Shown: positions 17,465 through 26,052, counted from the stretch's first letter. The stretch: 64,000 nt of DNA from Marinobacter salinus (GCF_001854125.1 NZ_CP017715.1:992001-1056000); one strand, 5' to 3'. Numbers and translations: made by a program. The notes: generated by a model not told the origin, from the sequence alone.

Positions 17465-18090
17465 TCACCGCTCTCCCTTGATGGTGTTGTTGCTTGGGAA
17501 GCTTCAAATCGATTACGTAATAACCTGGCTGGGTTCCCTGCGACTATGTCTCCGCTTTGCATGGGGCTGACCACAACGCTCCCAGCCGCGACAATGCTCT
17601 TACTATTGGTGGCGCACATGACGACTGCTTGATTGCCGATCCAGCAATCACTACCGATGTCAATCTTGTCGTATTGTCCTCCCTGTTCTTGAATGGGGCG
17701 ATGGACGTCTCCAAATTCATGTTGTCGGCCGCCACTAAGTATGTGGACGCCGCTACCGATAAGGACATTTTCTCCGATCCGGCACATGCCAATATTACAC
17801 TGAGGCCCGATATATACGCCTCGACTAATTGTGGTGTTCCAATGAGAAAAGACTGTTAGGAATCCCACAGAAATATCGTCCGAAGTTTCAGGGCAGGCCA
17901 GGTGGTAGAACGCTGCGCGTACGTATATTCCTAGTTTGCCAGGCACCAAGCTTAGGGATTGGGAGAAAGACTGAAAGGTTCCGTCCCGATTTCCTCCGTA
18001 GCATAGAGTGCGGTAAAGCAGGTAGACAGGCATCAATAGAACGATGAAGAGCTTTTTTATAGTAGCTTTAGCCAGAATTCGTGGTTTCAT
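17452..18090 (-). CDS. Left-handed beta-helix (hexapeptide) acyltransferase
   Basis: About 212 residues. After an N-terminal basic/hydrophobic stretch (KKLFIVLLMPVYLLYR), imperfect hexapeptide repeats run from GVYIGPQCNIG through IGENVLIGSGVHI to IGSDCWIGNQAVV and VAAGSVVV, closing with GDIVAGNPARLL. This is the layout of colanic-acid-type WcaF and serine O-acetyltransferase-like enzymes that O-acetylate sugars. ATG 18090 is chosen because AAGGTGG lies 8 bases upstream; GTG 18102 would add four residues and overlap the preceding stop. Acetyl or another acyl transfer to an EPS precursor is expected; the acceptor is unknown. Confidence 0.82.
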   Translation of the reverse strand: MKPRILAKATIKKLFIVLLMPVYLLYRTLCYGGNRDGTFQSFSQSLSLVPGKLGIYVRAAFYHLACPETSDDISVGFLTVFSHWNTTISRGVYIGPQCNIGMCRIGENVLIGSGVHILSGGRQHEFGDVHRPIQEQGGQYDKIDIGSDCWIGNQAVVMCATNSKSIVAAGSVVVSPMQSGDIVAGNPARLLRNRFEASQATTPSRESGEWAQ

Positions 18091-18095
18091 CGGGG

Positions 18096-20678
18096 TCACC
18101 ACCTTGCGTTGAGCCAGGCTCTTTCGCGGCTTGGGCGGAAGCCTCGGAGTCCGCGGACCAGCCGTTGACTGATTCTAGAAAGAAGGCCAGCTATCGATAG
18201 AGTGGGTGGTTTCGTTCTTAAATGATCAATCAGATCGGTGGTCAATGCCGTTTCCGGCAACTCGGGCAGGGCGTCGTATTGGCCATGGTTCTGCAGAAGG
18301 ATAACCTGGATACGGGAAAAATCACGCTCTGGGCTGGCTTGAAGGGTTTTGATGACGTAATCAAACCATTCCGTGGCTTTTGACCGATAGTATTCTTTCT
18401 GGGTGGGGTCAAAATATACTGCCTGATGCATGAGCATTACCTTCCGTATGTCTTGAGCCGCCCAGGTGTGATTTGCGAATTCGAGCTGTTCCGGGTGATT
18501 CAGGAACGGTTCTTCGTTGCGTGCCATCCATCGGGTGTAGTGGCGGAAGCAAGCCAACGCGTATTGGTACCGGGAGTCATACTGGGCGGACTCACCTTTG
18601 ATGAGCAAATAGCGACTCAGGCTATTTAGCAGTATCAGGTAATGCCACCCGGTTTCCACATCCAAAAGATTGCGTTCTGCAATGTTGTCCGCGGGATGGA
18701 AGGTTGCCAGGATGACTTCTTCGGCCCGGCGTAGCCAGTTTTCATCTGGCTCCAGCAGGGACGCGTCCAACAGGGCATTTATATAATTACCGGTGCCACG
18801 AGTGAACGGGTAGCGGTGGCGGGTTGGTCGCTGTCCCTTTAGCAGAGCTCTCAATTTGGGAATGTCCTGTTTTTTTAGAGCCAGGATCTGCTCCAGCAAA
18901 CCGCCATTGCCTTCGTGAGTGCATACCATCCAGTTTGCCAGGTCAAGCACTGCCTGCCGGGATGCTATCTCTCCGGTCATCAGGTAGTGGTAATAAAGTC
19001 CCGTAGTGTAACAATGCTCAGCAGCCGGTCCGCCACCAGTCTGGCCAGGGGTGCTGCTGGTGTCGTTATGACGACTGAACGTACGGTGCGTCGCCGTGTG
19101 AGCATCCAGGTAGTGGTCCGTATGCCAAAACAGGCCGTTGTTGTATTCAGCGCGATCTTCGTCTGTGTGATAGATATCAATGTCGACCACATGGCGGGCA
19201 AGATCGTCCATTAATTCATACCAGCGCCGGTCACCGGTCAGAGCGAATTGGCGGGCGAAACCATAGATCGCATCGTACTGGTTGTTATAGTGCGATATGA
19301 GCGGGGCTGAGCCTTCGGGCTGATAGAGTGTTTCGTGGTCAGCGAACAGGTCCCCGTAGTTTCGCCAGCCGTATTCGTCTATTTTTTCGCGCTTTTTGAA
19401 GAAGCTGTTCTGCCCTTCAATGCCCTGTCTGATGAGTTTTTCAAGTGGTCCTGGTGGTGCGCCCGCACGGAACCAGGGGAATGCGTCGGCAGTGTCGTAA
19501 ACACAAGCGTCCAGACTCGGAGTCAGGGGCGAATAGACCCAGTCCAGATTGCCGTTGTCCTTTGTGTGGTCAATGAACACGGTGAGCCGTTTTCGCTCTC
19601 CGCCCTGCAGTTCATAGAGTTGGCCAGATTCTTCCGGGAACAAATCTGCTACCCATCGGGCACGTTCACCCCAAAGGGATGTGGGAAAATCTTGCCAAAA
19701 CCTAGGCATGGCGACTTGAAGTCGCACATCTTCATTTTCCCATGTTAACTGGGGGTTGGCGCGCAAACCCTCTGAGACGGTTTCCCCGCCCTCTGATAAC
19801 CGGAATCCACAAAACTTTGTCGTTACCTTCCCGTTGCGGTCAATATGGTTGAGGCTATCCCAATGCTCGCCGCCACTTGAATCCTGATAGATGCCTGCTG
19901 ACAAAGTTGACTTAACGGGGTTGGAGGACTTCGGTTCCCCTGATGAGATAATGAGGCGTCCGTTTCCAGGACACTGGGTCTCCACCTTCAGGCCACGGAA
20001 AAACGCGGACCCTTCGTCGCCCAAATCCCACAGACCGCCCGGATGCCTGGCTCTGCGTGGGTTGTGAAGTGTTACAGCCAGCTCAGTTAGTCCTCGTGTT
20101 CCGTAAACAGAGAGTTCACAGGTGATTCTGAGCAGCTCTGTCCCGTCGTTTTGGTGCCAATAGCCTTCTTGCTTGATATGCGCGCTGACAGGTCCGTTAT
20201 CGACTACTTCCCAGCCTCCGGTTGAAATGAACTCAGCCTTCTGAAGGCTCTCATCTGTCAGAAAGATTTGCGTTCTGGCGGCAGGGTTTTCACCGATGAC
20301 AGTGTCCCAGACGAGTCTGTGGGGGTGGAAGGCGTAATTACCGATTGGGGTCTGAATAAACAGTGTGTCGTTGGCATGTTCAATGGTTACCGTTTTTTCA
20401 GGCACAGGAGAGGCGCCGGCTATGAGACGTAGCGGCTTGGTAGTATTCGCCCCTAGCGTCGCAAGAAAACTGAGGTGTAACCAACGAATACTGCCGTCGG
20501 GCCAGTGTGCGAGCTCTTTCGCCTGAAAAGGGATGGGCGGTGAGTCTTCTCCCCCGGAAAGAAGCAGGTTAGAGGTACTTTTCAGGGCTCCCGAAGGGAT
20601 GGGGATGCCGAGGCTGACAGGCTCGTTTTTACGATCCAAATCCGCATAATCGGATAAGGTAATACTTATGGGTTCCAT
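18096..20678 (-). CDS. Exo-rhamnogalacturonan-lyase-like (PcRGLX/YetA-type) protein
   Basis: About 860 residues. The N-terminus (PISITLSDYADLDRKNEPVSLGIPIP) resembles the N-terminal RIFT-barrel of PcRGLX/YetA-like proteins (PL26 relatives). The central part is rich in Trp/Tyr/His (HWDSLNHIDRNG, HYNNQYDAIYGFARQ, NGLFWHTDHYLDAHTATHR, GGGPAAEHCYTTGLYYHY), as in an (alpha/alpha) toroid lyase. No signal peptide is visible, so it is probably cytoplasmic, which is odd for a lyase in a synthesis locus. ATG 20678 starts directly at the domain; TTG 20717 would add 13 residues and has no better ribosome site. It overlaps or abuts the acyltransferase gene. The rhamnogalacturonan substrate is inferred from family only. 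Confidence 0.75.
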   Translation of the reverse strand: MEPISITLSDYADLDRKNEPVSLGIPIPSGALKSTSNLLLSGGEDSPPIPFQAKELAHWPDGSIRWLHLSFLATLGANTTKPLRLIAGASPVPEKTVTIEHANDTLFIQTPIGNYAFHPHRLVWDTVIGENPAARTQIFLTDESLQKAEFISTGGWEVVDNGPVSAHIKQEGYWHQNDGTELLRITCELSVYGTRGLTELAVTLHNPRRARHPGGLWDLGDEGSAFFRGLKVETQCPGNGRLIISSGEPKSSNPVKSTLSAGIYQDSSGGEHWDSLNHIDRNGKVTTKFCGFRLSEGGETVSEGLRANPQLTWENEDVRLQVAMPRFWQDFPTSLWGERARWVADLFPEESGQLYELQGGERKRLTVFIDHTKDNGNLDWVYSPLTPSLDACVYDTADAFPWFRAGAPPGPLEKLIRQGIEGQNSFFKKREKIDEYGWRNYGDLFADHETLYQPEGSAPLISHYNNQYDAIYGFARQFALTGDRRWYELMDDLARHVVDIDIYHTDEDRAEYNNGLFWHTDHYLDAHTATHRTFSRHNDTSSTPGQTGGGPAAEHCYTTGLYYHYLMTGEIASRQAVLDLANWMVCTHEGNGGLLEQILALKKQDIPKLRALLKGQRPTRHRYPFTRGTGNYINALLDASLLEPDENWLRRAEEVILATFHPADNIAERNLLDVETGWHYLILLNSLSRYLLIKGESAQYDSRYQYALACFRHYTRWMARNEEPFLNHPEQLEFANHTWAAQDIRKVMLMHQAVYFDPTQKEYYRSKATEWFDYVIKTLQASPERDFSRIQVILLQNHGQYDALPELPETALTTDLIDHLRTKPPTLSIAGLLSRISQRLVRGLRGFRPSRERAWLNARW

Positions 20679-20746
20679 CTGACGTCTACTACCCACGTCC
20701 GTTTGGGAAAACTTCAATTATGTAAAGAGCATATCGTGTTCTGCCG

Positions 20747-20763
20747 GTAACATAAAGTAACAT
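20747..20763. repeat. GTAACAT direct repeat upstream of the lyase-like gene
   Basis: GTAACAT at 20747-20753 is repeated exactly at 20757-20763, a period of 10 bases, close to one helical turn. It lies about 70 bases upstream of ATG 20678, in the 76-base gap after the flippase gene. It may be a tandem binding site for a regulator. The half-site resembles the GGTAAC arms at 11305-11328. Confidence 0.35.
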
Positions 20764-20793
20764 TTTATGGCCGGGATTGGCTTTGGGGTTTCT

Positions 20794-22257
20794 TTATCCA
20801 CTTGGCCTGGTCCGCCGTGCCAGAGAAACCAGCGATGAACTGACGAGCCCCCATTCTTCAGTGCGTGCGAGAAAAAGCCAACCAGTGGCGACAGTGACAA
20901 TCGCGGCTACTGCAACATGGATCGTCCCCAGCACCAAAAACTGGATAAGGAAATGGGCGCCTGCGACCGGTACAGCATTGGCTGAGAAAATGCCGCAGAC
21001 AGAGCCTATCAATGCCGGGATACACAGAGCTGCTAGCCGAACCAAATCAACCCGAGTTTGTATCTCCAGAATAAGCAGGAGTGAGGCTGTTGTTATCACT
21101 GCGAGCCAACCTCGCCACCACGCCATCGCCTCAAGGCTATGTGTTGCCCAGCGCCAGAGGACCAGAATGATTGTGAGGGTGGAAATAACGTCGAACCAGA
21201 ACAGCAGTTTAACGCGTCCCTGGGCAATGATTGCATCACTGATTAGAGCAAAGAGACAGAACGTAAAGAAGAAAAGTCCAAAGGCCTGAAGTAGATGGCC
21301 GTAATCACTCCAGTCGGGCCCCAGTAAGACGCGAACGATAAGATCTGGATAGCTCATTATAAATACAGTAATGGGCATCAGGACTGTAATCATTAGCGCC
21401 AGGCTCAAGCGAATACGAAAAGCGAGTATTGACGGGCTGTCTTTGCCGTTGGCAATTGCTGCGAGAAGGGGCTCACTCATGGGAATAATGGCGGACAGTG
21501 CCGGTAGAAGGCTGACCTCCCTCACAAGGTTGTATCCCCCCAGATGGGACGTACCGAATACTCTCGAGACCATCAGATTATCTATTTGAGAGCGGGTAAA
21601 CCCTACGATCCCTCTCAAAAGTAACCACTGGGAGAAGTTCCACTGTTCACTGAGCTTAGATAAGGACCAGCGTGGCCTGTAGGCCTCTACATGGTAAGAG
21701 CCGACGGTGTAGATAATGGCCGCAACGAGGTTGCCAGCGATGATCGCCCAGTAACTAGGGTGAACAAGCGCAATGGAGACAACCGTCAGGAAGGACAAGC
21801 CTTTTTGCCAAAGGCTCAGTTTGAAAAGCGGCCTGTAGTTAATATCTCGTGCAAGCCGAAGCATTCCCGGTGTTTTCAGAGCACGGATAGGCAACGCGAG
21901 AGACGCGACAGCGAGCGCTAACGTTAGGTCTGGTTCATTAAACCACTCAGCTACCGCCGAAGATCCTCCGATGATCAATACTGCAATTATGGACTTCGAA
22001 AGGAAGTCAAAAGTCCAGGCAGTGTTGAGATCTTCATCATCCAGCTCACGTTTTTGCACTATGTATTGCTGGTTGCCGGTTTCAACTAGCAGTTCAAAGA
22101 ACTGAAGCGCAATTGTGACCAGTGCGACAACACCAAAATGCTCAGGCGTGAGTAGTCGTGCAAGAATCAGTGTGCTGACGATGCCCAGCCCACGGTGTAT
22201 GAGCTGTAACCCAAGTAATAATCCAGAACTCTTGATGACCTGCAAGCTAATGGACAT
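20794..22257 (-). CDS. Wzx-like polysaccharide flippase (third copy)
   Basis: 487 residues, polytopic, with the family N-terminus (RGLGIVSTLILARLLTPEHFGVVALV). It is clearly a PST/MOP exporter but diverges from the tandem pair at 4075-7070, so it is not part of that duplication. It follows the CDP-alcohol phosphatidyltransferase gene by 25 bases. No clear Shine-Dalgarno precedes ATG 22257. It may export the main repeat unit while the pair serves another glycan, or the reverse; the sequence cannot decide. Confidence 0.9.
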   Translation of the reverse strand: MSISLQVIKSSGLLLGLQLIHRGLGIVSTLILARLLTPEHFGVVALVTIALQFFELLVETGNQQYIVQKRELDDEDLNTAWTFDFLSKSIIAVLIIGGSSAVAEWFNEPDLTLALAVASLALPIRALKTPGMLRLARDINYRPLFKLSLWQKGLSFLTVVSIALVHPSYWAIIAGNLVAAIIYTVGSYHVEAYRPRWSLSKLSEQWNFSQWLLLRGIVGFTRSQIDNLMVSRVFGTSHLGGYNLVREVSLLPALSAIIPMSEPLLAAIANGKDSPSILAFRIRLSLALMITVLMPITVFIMSYPDLIVRVLLGPDWSDYGHLLQAFGLFFFTFCLFALISDAIIAQGRVKLLFWFDVISTLTIILVLWRWATHSLEAMAWWRGWLAVITTASLLLILEIQTRVDLVRLAALCIPALIGSVCGIFSANAVPVAGAHFLIQFLVLGTIHVAVAAIVTVATGWLFLARTEEWGLVSSSLVSLARRTRPSG

Positions 22258-22282
22258 AGGGGCGGAGGCTAGAAGCTGGTCA

Positions 22283-23161
22283 TTATTTGAAAGAATTCTC
22301 TAGTCGACTGGAGAGCTCCGACGCAACTCTGTCGGAGCGAATATAAGTCCATGAGTAATCCATGATGTTTACAATGGAATACGCGGCCAGGAACATGATT
22401 AGAGCTTCAATGATCCCATCTTGTGAAAAGATATGCGTCGCCATTAGATCGAGCGCTGCGCCCAAGCTGAGTAGTATGGTAAAACCGTTATAGGATGTAC
22501 TGGCGACCCGAATCCTGGAAAAAGCTGAACGGAGTCTGGATTTAAGTGATGAGCGTTTTTCACTTTCAGGAGCCGTACATGTGTCGGATCCCTGACCTTT
22601 TGACTGAGCCTGTCCGGTAAAAAGATTGGAACGCATCATTTCTCGTTCAAGGACTGGATATTTTGATAATTCTTCCGACAGGATATTTGCGGGGAGTTGA
22701 GCCAGCAACACGCGAAACCTATTCCAGATATAGAGGATCCACACCGCAACCCATGGCCAGATTTCGCCGCTATCGAGATACAAACCCAGCGCGAGACATG
22801 GGAAAGTCGCAGTTTCGACAACAAAGTGATTCCACCGGTCTAACACAGCTCCGTTTACACTGGCTCGTCCGTGGTGTCTTGCAATCTGACCATCGACGTA
22901 GTCCAGCAGGTGGTGGAGTAATAAAAACAATGACCCAAAAAATATACCCCAAGGGCCCAATATCATTAACGCTGCGCCAATTAGCCCTGTAATAAGCATA
23001 GAGACAGAGGCATGGTTTTCATTCAGTCCCAATCTCAAGTAAAGGTGGGTAATACGCAGTGAAACCGGTAAGCCAAACCAGCGTGAGAAAAAGTCGCCTC
23101 TCTCGGAAAAAAGAGACCATTCACGTTCCTTTAGAGCCCCGAACTTAACATTGTCTTTCAT
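22283..23161 (-). CDS. CDP-alcohol phosphatidyltransferase family protein with altered catalytic motif
   Basis: 292 residues, membrane protein with several hydrophobic segments. The family motif D-x2-DG-x2-AR-x8-G-x3-D-x3-D is present as DYVDGQIAR then GAVLDRWNH, so the fourth Asp, the proposed catalytic base, is His (codon CAC). The first three Asp, which hold the metals and CDP, remain. The usual reaction moves a phospho-alcohol from a CDP-alcohol to a hydroxyl acceptor. Here it might make an EPS lipid carrier or attach the head group that anchors sorted PEP-CTERM proteins; both are inference. An AGGA site lies 8 bases before ATG. A 272-base gap separates it from the exosortase gene. Confidence 0.83.
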   Translation of the reverse strand: MKDNVKFGALKEREWSLFSERGDFFSRWFGLPVSLRITHLYLRLGLNENHASVSMLITGLIGAALMILGPWGIFFGSLFLLLHHLLDYVDGQIARHHGRASVNGAVLDRWNHFVVETATFPCLALGLYLDSGEIWPWVAVWILYIWNRFRVLLAQLPANILSEELSKYPVLEREMMRSNLFTGQAQSKGQGSDTCTAPESEKRSSLKSRLRSAFSRIRVASTSYNGFTILLSLGAALDLMATHIFSQDGIIEALIMFLAAYSIVNIMDYSWTYIRSDRVASELSSRLENSFK

Positions 23162-23433
23162 AGCCTGAATCCTTTCTTGTCTCCGAATCCCTTACAAAGT
23201 CTTTTTAAAGATTCGTGCTTTATTAGATGTCAGCAGCTACTCGCTTTACTACTCTCAGAATACTTTGAACTCAACTGATAGCAAGCCAAATTCAGGCAGA
23301 AAAACAGTATGTCAGGCCCAAGCACTGGGGATGCGCAATTGGTGTGTAAAAAAAGCCGACGGTTGCCTGTTTCACCATGGGTACACCGCTGTGTGGGAAG
23401 AATGAGCTGTCCTTTAGGCAGGGGCCATCGATC
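23162..23433. other. Gap between exosortase and CDP-alcohol transferase genes
   Basis: 272 bases with no credible coding frame. It probably holds a promoter for the leftward operon starting at 23161, but no convincing -35/-10 or GG-N10-GC (sigma-54) pair was found on the minus strand. No strong hairpin or repeat was seen. Confidence 0.4.
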
Positions 23434-24876
23434 CTAAGGTCTCAGATACTCGGCTATTTCAGCCATTTTCCCTTTAACTAGGCTGACACCGTTTTCGCAG
23501 TTCCGCCGCCCACAGGGCATTTGAAGGGTAACGAGGGCGAAACGGGTCTCTCCACCAAGTGTAGCCGGAATCTGAAGCAGTTTGGCTTCATGGTAGTTCC
23601 ACCCCTGCCGGGAGCCTACCTGGTACCACTGTGCCATCAGTACACGTTCTCTACTCAGGATATTCCGATAAATTGCCAGGCCTGGCGCGACTTGTTCCTC
23701 AATATGCCAGGTCGAGTTGTCATAGGTGTTAGCCAGGTAGGGGACCAGTTTGTCTCCCGCGCTCTGTTTTTGTGTTTGGGCCAGGGAGATCCACAGGGCT
23801 CCTGAACTCCAGACCTGTTCAGTGAGCGTGTCCGGTAGGGTGACTGGCAAAGGAAGAGTTGGGTTTTCCCTGAATTGAAGCTCGGGCATTGTCAGATCCC
23901 ATGCCGGCTGTGAGCTTGTTGACGGCTGGCTGAGTATGAGGCCGAGTGGGCCGATCGCGATCGCTACCAGGACGGCAATCAGGCCCTGCCTTTGGATTCG
24001 AGCGCTTTTGAGGGATGGCGCACTTTGCCCGTTTCTTTTGCGCACAGGTGAAAAATACAGTGCCGGAAATATGAACGCCCCAAACACGATCCATCCCATG
24101 GTTTCGTGGTCTGTGAGTAATGCGCTTTCCATGTTGGTTTCGTAGGCAACCACGACAAGAATAGTAATCCGAACCCAGTTCGCCATCAGGCCTATCGCAG
24201 TGGCGAGGGCCAAAGTCCCTATCCAGCCTTTCCAGCGGTAGTCGTTCAGGATGGCCGTCATCATGGCCAGCAAAATCGATATGGCGAAATAGCGAATGCC
24301 CGAGCAGCCATCTGCAATGAGCAGGCGGCCATACGGCAAGGTAATACTGTTACCTTCGATCAGGGCTGTCATTCCAAACAACCGAACGATGGCACTGACG
24401 ACGGTGCTGGCCAGGGAGACCAGTGCGGGTACGAAATCGGCCCATACCGGCAAGGATAGTGACAGCAGAAGAACATAAGGCAGGAAGCTTAGGGTATTCT
24501 TTAAGCCTAGCAGCGTCCACGAGACGGCAGCGACACCTACCGGAAGCATCAGGAAGGCAAGGGTGTCGATCCGAACAAGCTCAAGAAGGCCCCAGATTAG
24601 TGTCGCCGCTATGAGGACCAGTCCCCCGAAAAGGCGATGTGGATAGTATTCTGAGCCTTCATTCCGGGATGCAATTGGCGGGTGTATCAGTATGAGGACC
24701 AAAAAGATAACTGCGGTCGCCAAACCATGAGCCAGGACCTGCTCAAACTCCAGCCACTGGGACGCCAATCGGAGCCAGGTGGGAAAGAAGACTACAACGG
24801 CTATCGCAGTAACGATCAGGTAAGGGCGTGAGTGGGGTAGGTCGTTTAATGTTTTCCTTAACATCTTGGCGTCCAT
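23434..24876 (-). CDS. xrtA: Exosortase (XrtA-like) fused to an EpsI-like domain
   Basis: 480 residues. About eight membrane segments fill residues 18-275 and carry the exosortase catalytic set: Cys191 in IADGCSGIRYF, Arg236 in NWVRITI and His257 in DHETMGW. The enzyme is proposed to cut PEP-CTERM proteins at the sorting motif and join them to an envelope or EPS-linked acceptor. Residues about 300-480 form a soluble EpsI-like domain (WSSGALWISLAQTQ, AQWYQVGS, VTLQMPCGRRN), a fusion seen in exosortase-A systems. Its substrate gene lies immediately upstream and prsK/R/T just beyond. The XrtA subtype is inferred from that company. No clear ribosome site precedes ATG 24876; ATG 24864 is an alternative. 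Confidence 0.9.
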   Translation of the reverse strand: MDAKMLRKTLNDLPHSRPYLIVTAIAVVVFFPTWLRLASQWLEFEQVLAHGLATAVIFLVLILIHPPIASRNEGSEYYPHRLFGGLVLIAATLIWGLLELVRIDTLAFLMLPVGVAAVSWTLLGLKNTLSFLPYVLLLSLSLPVWADFVPALVSLASTVVSAIVRLFGMTALIEGNSITLPYGRLLIADGCSGIRYFAISILLAMMTAILNDYRWKGWIGTLALATAIGLMANWVRITILVVVAYETNMESALLTDHETMGWIVFGAFIFPALYFSPVRKRNGQSAPSLKSARIQRQGLIAVLVAIAIGPLGLILSQPSTSSQPAWDLTMPELQFRENPTLPLPVTLPDTLTEQVWSSGALWISLAQTQKQSAGDKLVPYLANTYDNSTWHIEEQVAPGLAIYRNILSRERVLMAQWYQVGSRQGWNYHEAKLLQIPATLGGETRFALVTLQMPCGRRNCENGVSLVKGKMAEIAEYLRP

Positions 24877-24942
24877 CAGACTGCAACTGTCACAATCGGA
24901 ATATTGTGTACTTCACTGATAGGAAAAACAAATAATTAGAAC

Positions 24943-24966
24943 GAAAAAAGCCAGCCGAAGCTGGCT
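24943..24966 (-). terminator. Intrinsic terminator of the PEP-CTERM gene
   Basis: AGCCAGC-TTCG-GCTGGCT read on the minus strand is a 7-bp perfect stem with a stable UUCG tetraloop, followed by TTTTTT (24949-24944). It starts 20 bases after the PEP-CTERM stop codon. It should separate that transcript from the exosortase gene. Confidence 0.85.
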
Positions 24967-24986
24967 TTATTTGTTGCCAATCGATA

Positions 24987-25736
24987 TCAGGCTTTCTGAC
25001 GACGACGGGCTGCACCGAGACCGGCAAGGCCAAGTCCCAACAGTGCAAGTGTGCCAGGCTCAGGAACTGGTACCGCTGACTCGATAAACACAACCAGGTC
25101 GTTAAAGTCCTTGTCGCTCTGGCTATAGATTTGATCCTCAAAGGCTACAATCCATCCGCCTTCAGTCCAAGGGCTTGGGTTGCCAAAGCCTGGGAGATCA
25201 ATGCTATCGCCATTCCCGCCTTGGTAAGCGACCATTTGGTCTCCCCCATTAGGATTGAGAAGCGTCTGGGAATAGAATGTATTGCCAGCGGTGCTCATGA
25301 AGAAGCCGAAGTCCGTGGAGGAGAAGTCTACGCCGGTGTCTGAAAAACCGCCACCGAGATCAGCGAAGACACTGCCATCGGAATCAAGACCAAAATCAGC
25401 TAGCGCACCCGGCGTCGCAGCTCCACCGAAAATCGTAAACATTGTCCCGGGATTGTTCGGGTCGTAGATGCCAAACGAATTAATACCAGCATTTCCGGCG
25501 ATTTCTGCTACGAATCTTACAGGTGAAATACCAGAATCAGTATTGGTCCAGACATCGTCGGGGTCAGCCTGATCCGCATTCACGTCGATGGACGAAGAGC
25601 CACCTACAGTAATTCCGTCCAAAATTGTCTGAAGCGAATCTTCACCGTTGGCTTCATTCGTTTCTACATAAACAGCGCTTGCAGAAGCTGTCCAACTGAA
25701 CAACGCCACTGCAGCAGCAATAAGTTTAAGTTTCAT
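24987..25736 (-). CDS. PEP-CTERM sorting-domain protein with DUF4114-like region
   Basis: 249 residues. Signal peptide at 1 to about 21 (ALFSWTASASA-V). The body is acidic, Gly/Asn/Asp-rich and low in Lys, as in extracellular matrix proteins. WTEGGWIVAFED...SDKDFNDLVVFIES near 190-220 matches the DUF4114 signature. The C-terminus has the complete sorting signal: VPEPG at 224-228, a 15-residue hydrophobic stretch (TLALLGLGLAGLGAA) and RRR. It is the evident substrate of the exosortase next door and probably a secreted EPS-associated matrix protein. The gene is monocistronic by appearance: sigma-54 promoter and prsT terminator upstream, its own terminator downstream. Confidence 0.92.
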   Translation of the reverse strand: MKLKLIAAAVALFSWTASASAVYVETNEANGEDSLQTILDGITVGGSSSIDVNADQADPDDVWTNTDSGISPVRFVAEIAGNAGINSFGIYDPNNPGTMFTIFGGAATPGALADFGLDSDGSVFADLGGGFSDTGVDFSSTDFGFFMSTAGNTFYSQTLLNPNGGDQMVAYQGGNGDSIDLPGFGNPSPWTEGGWIVAFEDQIYSQSDKDFNDLVVFIESAVPVPEPGTLALLGLGLAGLGAARRRQKA

Positions 25737-25889
25737 GGGTATTCTCCGGTTGTTTAGCTCTAATTCCCTGTAGTGTGCTTTGCAACCAGGCTGTCTCTTG
25801 TTGTTTTAGAGATCCTTGGCTTTCCGTCCCATTCTCACGAATGGTTTGGCCTCCGACCGGGAATCAACCCCGATCCTCAACTGTGTTTA

Positions 25890-25905
25890 TGCGATAAGCA
25901 TGCCA
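25890..25905 (-). promoter_or_regulatory. Sigma-54 (-24/-12) promoter of the PEP-CTERM gene
   Basis: On the minus strand the sequence is TGGCATGCTTATCGCA. GG and GC are separated by exactly 10 bases, and it matches TGGCAY...TNGCA of the RpoN consensus at nearly all informative positions. The start site would fall near 25879, giving a leader of about 143 bases. PrsR, encoded 3 kb upstream on the same strand, is a sigma-54 activator with a GSFTGA loop, so regulation by PrsK/PrsR is the natural inference. Confidence 0.72.
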
Positions 25906-25985
25906 AATCCATAACATGTTGAAATCATGGTGGAAAGTCACATTGAGGATGAGGGGATGTAAAGGATTTCGACAAGAAGATAAGT

Positions 25986-26015
25986 AGGGCCGGAGTCTGG
26001 TAACTTTCCGGCCCT
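25986..26015 (-). terminator. Possible terminator after prsT
   Basis: AGGGCCGGA (25986-25994) pairs perfectly with TCCGGCCCT (26007-26015) around a 12-base loop, 38 bases after the prsT stop. Downstream on the minus strand is ACTTATCTTCTT, only moderately U-rich. It would insulate the sigma-54 unit from prsT read-through. Confidence 0.5.
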
Positions 26016-26052
26016 CCCGAGTGCGCAGATATAGGTGGGTTGTCAGGGTTTT

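Larger units (their letters stand above)
25737..26052. other. Regulatory gap between prsT and the PEP-CTERM gene
   Basis: 316 bases without a gene. It contains, from the prsT end, a 9-bp-stem hairpin (25986-26015), an AACATGTT palindrome (25913-25920), the sigma-54 promoter (25890-25905) and a leader of about 143 bases before ATG 25736. The 80-odd bases upstream of the promoter are where an enhancer for PrsR would be expected; no clear repeated motif was recognised there. Confidence 0.6.

Noticed and set aside
25780..25796. Second possible sigma-54 site upstream of the PEP-CTERM gene (AGACAG...TTGCA on the minus strand)
   Set aside because: The -12 half is good but the invariant GG of the -24 element is absent; the site at 25890-25905 is far better.
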